Assembly (NCBI GenBank): GCA_004299485.1
Contig: SCQP01000006.1
Coordinates: 1-55,553, forward strand
Direction: 5' to 3'
Source: Acidobacteriota bacterium
Lineage (GTDB): Bacteria > Acidobacteriota > Terriglobia > Terriglobales > SCQP01
Length of the DNA: 55,553 nucleotides
This document shows, piece by piece, positions 53,319-55,553 of the stretch. Position 1 is the first letter of the stretch. The number at the start of each line of letters is the position of its first letter. The position numbers and the translations under genes are program-made. Under the pieces are notes generated by a model. The model searched no databases, was not told where the DNA came from, and saw only the letters and a program-made list of their open reading frames with translations.

Positions 53319-54815
53319 CTACTCCCCGAATTTCCACAGCCCGAACGCCTTCAGTTCCGCCTCCAGCCCCTGCCCTTTCAGTTTCGCCTCCACCTGCGCC
53401 GGCGTCCAGGGCGCATCGAGCCGCTCCGGCAGATCGGCAATGTAGTACGCCATCACCGCCATCTCGGCGGCATTGCGCACCAGCACATCCTGCCGCACGT
53501 GATCGAAGGTGTCGACCGGCGAGTGGTGCGTGTAGCGATAGTTGGGCGAGTTCTGCGACAGGTTGATGCCCGGCACGCCGTCCAGGATGAACGGCCCGGT
53601 GTCGGTATCGAAGCTGCTCGTGTCCTCGAGCCTGGGGGCAGGGAAGGCCTCGAGCGCTTGCGCCAGCGGCTCCAGCTTCGGCAGCGCGGCATCGTGCCCG
53701 CCCACCTGCAGGGTGGCGATCGGCCCCTGGCCTTCATCCAGGATCAGCGCGGCAATCGTGTTGGCCATCTCGGCTTTATGTTGTTCGCAATACGCCAGCG
53801 AGCCCAGCAGCCCTTCTTCTTCGCCGGTGAACAGCACCACCCGCACCGTCCGCCGCGGCCGGTAGCCGCTTTGCATGATAGCCCGTGCCGCTGCCAGCGA
53901 TGCCACGGCGCCGGTGCCGTTGTCGGTCGCCCCTTGCGCCAAATCCCAGCTATCCAGGTGCCCGCCCACGATCACCATCTGTTTCGGGAATTCTGTTCCC
54001 GGAATGTCACCCACCGCGTTGCTTGCCGTCACCGGGCCGGTCGCCTGGTTTTCCACATCCACATGCAGCCGCACCGGCGTGCCGTACTCATGATCGAGCA
54101 GCCGCTCCAGCAGCAGTTGGTCCTCGCGCGTCAGGTTAATTACCGGAACCTGGAACAGCACGTTGAACCCCAGCACGCCCGTATGCGTCAGGTTCATGCC
54201 TTGCGATGCGCCTGCGCCCTGTCCGGCAATCACGGCCACAGCTCCGGCTTGGTGCGCCGCCCGCAAAAACGGCGTCAGCTCCAGGAACGAATCCAGCGGG
54301 TTGTAGTGCGCCGGCGGCGCTCCTTGCGTCCGCACCAGCAACACCTTGCCCCGCCAGGCGCCCGGATTCGCCTCGGCCTGAGCCGCTGCCCCCTTGAGGT
54401 CATACGCGTTCACAGAAATGACATCGGCGTTCACCCCGCCTTTAGGGGTGGACCCCGTCCAGCCCATGGCCGCCGCCTCGAGGTGCTCATGCCCGTGGCC
54501 GATGACGTCTACAGCAATCGGCCCGCGCGTCCAGCCATGCGCCATCGTCCAGTCCTCTTTATGGACATTGCGCAACCCCATCCCGCGCATGTCCGTGAGC
54601 GCCCAGGCGATAGCCCGCTGCGCCGCCGCCGTGCCCGTCAGCCGCTCGCCGATCTGGTCAGTCAGGTATTCCAGCTTTTGGTTGGCCTGGGAATGCAGCA
54701 GCCCCTCGCCCATCACCGTCGCTAGTGCCTGGCGGTTTCCCTGCGCCCGCTGTGCCACTACACACAAGCCGAGTGCCAGCGCCCAGCCCGAAATCCACAA
54801 TCCCCGCATTTGCAT
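53319..54815 (-). CDS. M28-family zinc metallopeptidase with PA insert
   Basis: 498 aa from ATG 54815 (start among neighbouring ATGs uncertain); signal peptide WISGWALALGLCVVAQRAQG. A PA-type insert spans about 130-230. Zinc ligands of the M28 fold: VGGHLDSWD (His286), GATDNGTG (Asp298), TGEEEGLLG (Glu332/333), ILDEGQG (Asp360) and a late His in YTHHSPVDT. Expected to be an exported aminopeptidase or carboxypeptidase. It is followed by rpiB on the same strand across a heptamer-array spacer. Confidence 0.9.
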   Translation of the reverse strand: MQMRGLWISGWALALGLCVVAQRAQGNRQALATVMGEGLLHSQANQKLEYLTDQIGERLTGTAAAQRAIAWALTDMRGMGLRNVHKEDWTMAHGWTRGPIAVDVIGHGHEHLEAAAMGWTGSTPKGGVNADVISVNAYDLKGAAAQAEANPGAWRGKVLLVRTQGAPPAHYNPLDSFLELTPFLRAAHQAGAVAVIAGQGAGASQGMNLTHTGVLGFNVLFQVPVINLTREDQLLLERLLDHEYGTPVRLHVDVENQATGPVTASNAVGDIPGTEFPKQMVIVGGHLDSWDLAQGATDNGTGAVASLAAARAIMQSGYRPRRTVRVVLFTGEEEGLLGSLAYCEQHKAEMANTIAALILDEGQGPIATLQVGGHDAALPKLEPLAQALEAFPAPRLEDTSSFDTDTGPFILDGVPGINLSQNSPNYRYTHHSPVDTFDHVRQDVLVRNAAEMAVMAYYIADLPERLDAPWTPAQVEAKLKGQGLEAELKAFGLWKFGE

Positions 54816-54905
54816 GGGCTTAGGATAGCCGATGATTTGGCCTGCCAATTGCAACAGACATAGCAGTGAGTCCCGCAGAGGAACACATTATTCAGGGAGC
54901 GAGAC

Positions 54906-55442
54906 ATGGAAAGCGCAACATTTACGTCTTTACGGAAGGATTTTCCGGACTTTGACGCGATCGTGAGCCACTACCACAGCCGTTTGTACCGTATCGCGCT
55001 GCGGCAGTTGGGTAACCCCGAAGATGCCCAGGACGCCTTGCAGGAAGCCCTCCTGCTCGCCTACCGCCATCGCGATCAATTCCAGGGCCGCTCCGAATTG
55101 GTCACTTGGCTGACCCGAATTGTCATCAACGCTGCCCGCGGCCAGCAGCGCCGCCGCCGCGCCCGTCCGGCCTCCTCGCTCGAAGAAGTCACCGACGCCG
55201 GCTTACAGTTCGCCGATCATCACCCCAGCCCCGAGGCCCACTGCCTCGACCGCGAGCGTCACGAGCGCCTGCGCCGTCTTCTCGGCCGCCTGTCGGAGCC
55301 GCTGCGCCAGGCGGTGGTGCTGTGCGAGCTCCGCGGCCTGAGCTGCGCCCAGGCCGCCGCCCGTCTGGGCTGCAAACCCTCCACCCTCAAGTGCCGCCTC
55401 TTCCGTGCCCGCCAGCGCCTCACCCAGTTGGCCTGCAGCTAA
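54906..55442 (+). CDS. ECF-family RNA polymerase sigma factor
   Basis: 178 aa. Region 2: DAIVSHYHSRLYRIALRQLG, then NPEDAQDALQEALLLAYRH and WLTRIVINAARGQQRRRRAR. Region 4: LSEPLRQAVVLCELRGLSCA and AARLGCKPSTLKCRLFRARQ. A GGGAG Shine-Dalgarno lies before ATG 54906. Of the RpoE/SigW-like general type, different from the TIGR02999-like factor at 32135. An anti-sigma gene could follow but the window ends; the next 100 bp are repeat. Confidence 0.93.
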   Translation: MESATFTSLRKDFPDFDAIVSHYHSRLYRIALRQLGNPEDAQDALQEALLLAYRHRDQFQGRSELVTWLTRIVINAARGQQRRRRARPASSLEEVTDAGLQFADHHPSPEAHCLDRERHERLRRLLGRLSEPLRQAVVLCELRGLSCAQAAARLGCKPSTLKCRLFRARQRLTQLACS

Positions 55443-55444
55443 TG

Positions 55445-55550
55445 ATTAATCGCGGGCACCCAGCGCGGCTACGCCGCGCGGCCCGCTCTCCAAGCCCGCA
55501 AAGCCGCTGCGCCGGGGGCCCCACGCCCCGGCTCCGCTAGCCGCGCTCAG
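55445..55550 (-). repeat. GC-rich hairpin repeat (family C, copy e, inverted)
   Basis: Read on the minus strand it gives GGGGCGTGGGGCCCCCGG, GAGAGCGGGC, GCGCGGCGTAGCCGCGC and GGGTGCCCGCGATTAAT, closest to the copy at 1810-1906. It starts 2 nt after the sigma factor stop and runs to the window end, so its far boundary is uncertain. Confidence 0.7.
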
Positions 55551-55553
55551 CGA

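Noticed and set aside
53269-53337. N-terminal extension of rpiB from ATG 53337
   Set aside because: It would translate the ACTGACA heptamer array and the peptidase 3' end; the ATG at 53268 has a strong GGAGG site and matches the RpiB family start.
54430-54455. CCGCCTTTAGGGG in the M28 peptidase as another family B repeat copy
   Set aside because: Only the CTAAAGGCGG core is shared with the VWFA copy; the flanking GGAGGCCGACC and GCGAGCCGCT ends are missing, and the encoded GSTPKGGV fits the native protein.
54861-54905. ECF-type GGAAC promoter (autoregulation) upstream of the last sigma factor gene
   Set aside because: AGAGGAAC is present but no convincing -10 lies 16-17 nt downstream, where the start codon already falls.

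Overview
The window is about 55.5 kb of high-GC bacterial chromosome, almost certainly from an Acidobacteriota genome (Terriglobia-like). The evidence is a set of families typical of that phylum: an ADOP-type duplicated ABC permease behind a PadR regulator, an Oar-like TonB-dependent receptor next to an acidobacterial VWFA-domain protein, a TIGR02999-type ECF sigma factor overlapping a TPR Ser/Thr kinase, a reaction-centre-like cytochrome c, paired DUF3857/transglutaminase giants, and an NHL/choice-of-anchor-D secreted protein. No rRNA, prophage, IS transposase or CRISPR array is visible.

Layout. 1-12434 (+): core expression cluster tuf(end)-rpmG-tRNA-Trp-secE-nusG-rplK-rplA-rplJ-rplL-rpoB-rpoC. 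12435-13807: a duplicated rpoC tail, a possible tiny membrane ORF (-) and a secreted glycine-zipper protein (+). 13842-21805 (-): a DUF3857/transglutaminase pair, one copy with its catalytic Cys replaced, plus a 60-aa protein. 21982-27388 (+): the TonB-dependent receptor and VWFA protein. 27652-36391 (-): NHL-repeat protein, ECF sigma, Ser/Thr kinase (frameshifted near its 5' end), dihaem cytochrome and SAM methyltransferase. 36479-47708 (+): secreted DUF4214-like protein, AddB-like nuclease and AddA-like helicase-nuclease, Xre/RES toxin-antitoxin pair, and smc. 47741-55553: DHFR-like reductase, ADOP permease with PadR, NIPSNAP protein, ArsR-type regulator, rpiB, M28 peptidase and an ECF sigma factor.

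The most unusual content is a dense population of small dispersed repeats that are often translated in frame inside host genes. (i) A 111-bp element (37 codons) occurs three times at about 97-98% identity; two copies lie in the same reading frame inside unrelated proteins and the third lies between convergent genes. (ii) Tandem arrays of 7-bp units (CAGTNNT, ACTGATG, TACNNGC, CCACTAA, TNNCCCC and others) fill spacers and also occur inside three coding sequences. In the rpl/rpo cluster, every spacer longer than about 40 nt contains a repeat. (iii) A GC-rich hairpin family of about 70-105 bp has five copies, including one inside smc and one inside a DUF3857 gene. (iv) A fourth family appears in frame in both the TonB receptor and the adjacent VWFA gene. 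Together these resemble Rickettsia palindromic elements and cyanobacterial short tandemly repeated repetitive sequences, here in an acidobacterium.

Other points of note: an approximately 65-residue eight-cysteine insertion in RpoB, leaderless or near-leaderless promoters (xre, arsR-type, padR, DUF3857), and a PadR operator that overlaps its own -10 box and start codon. All identifications come from reading the sequence; no database search was run.
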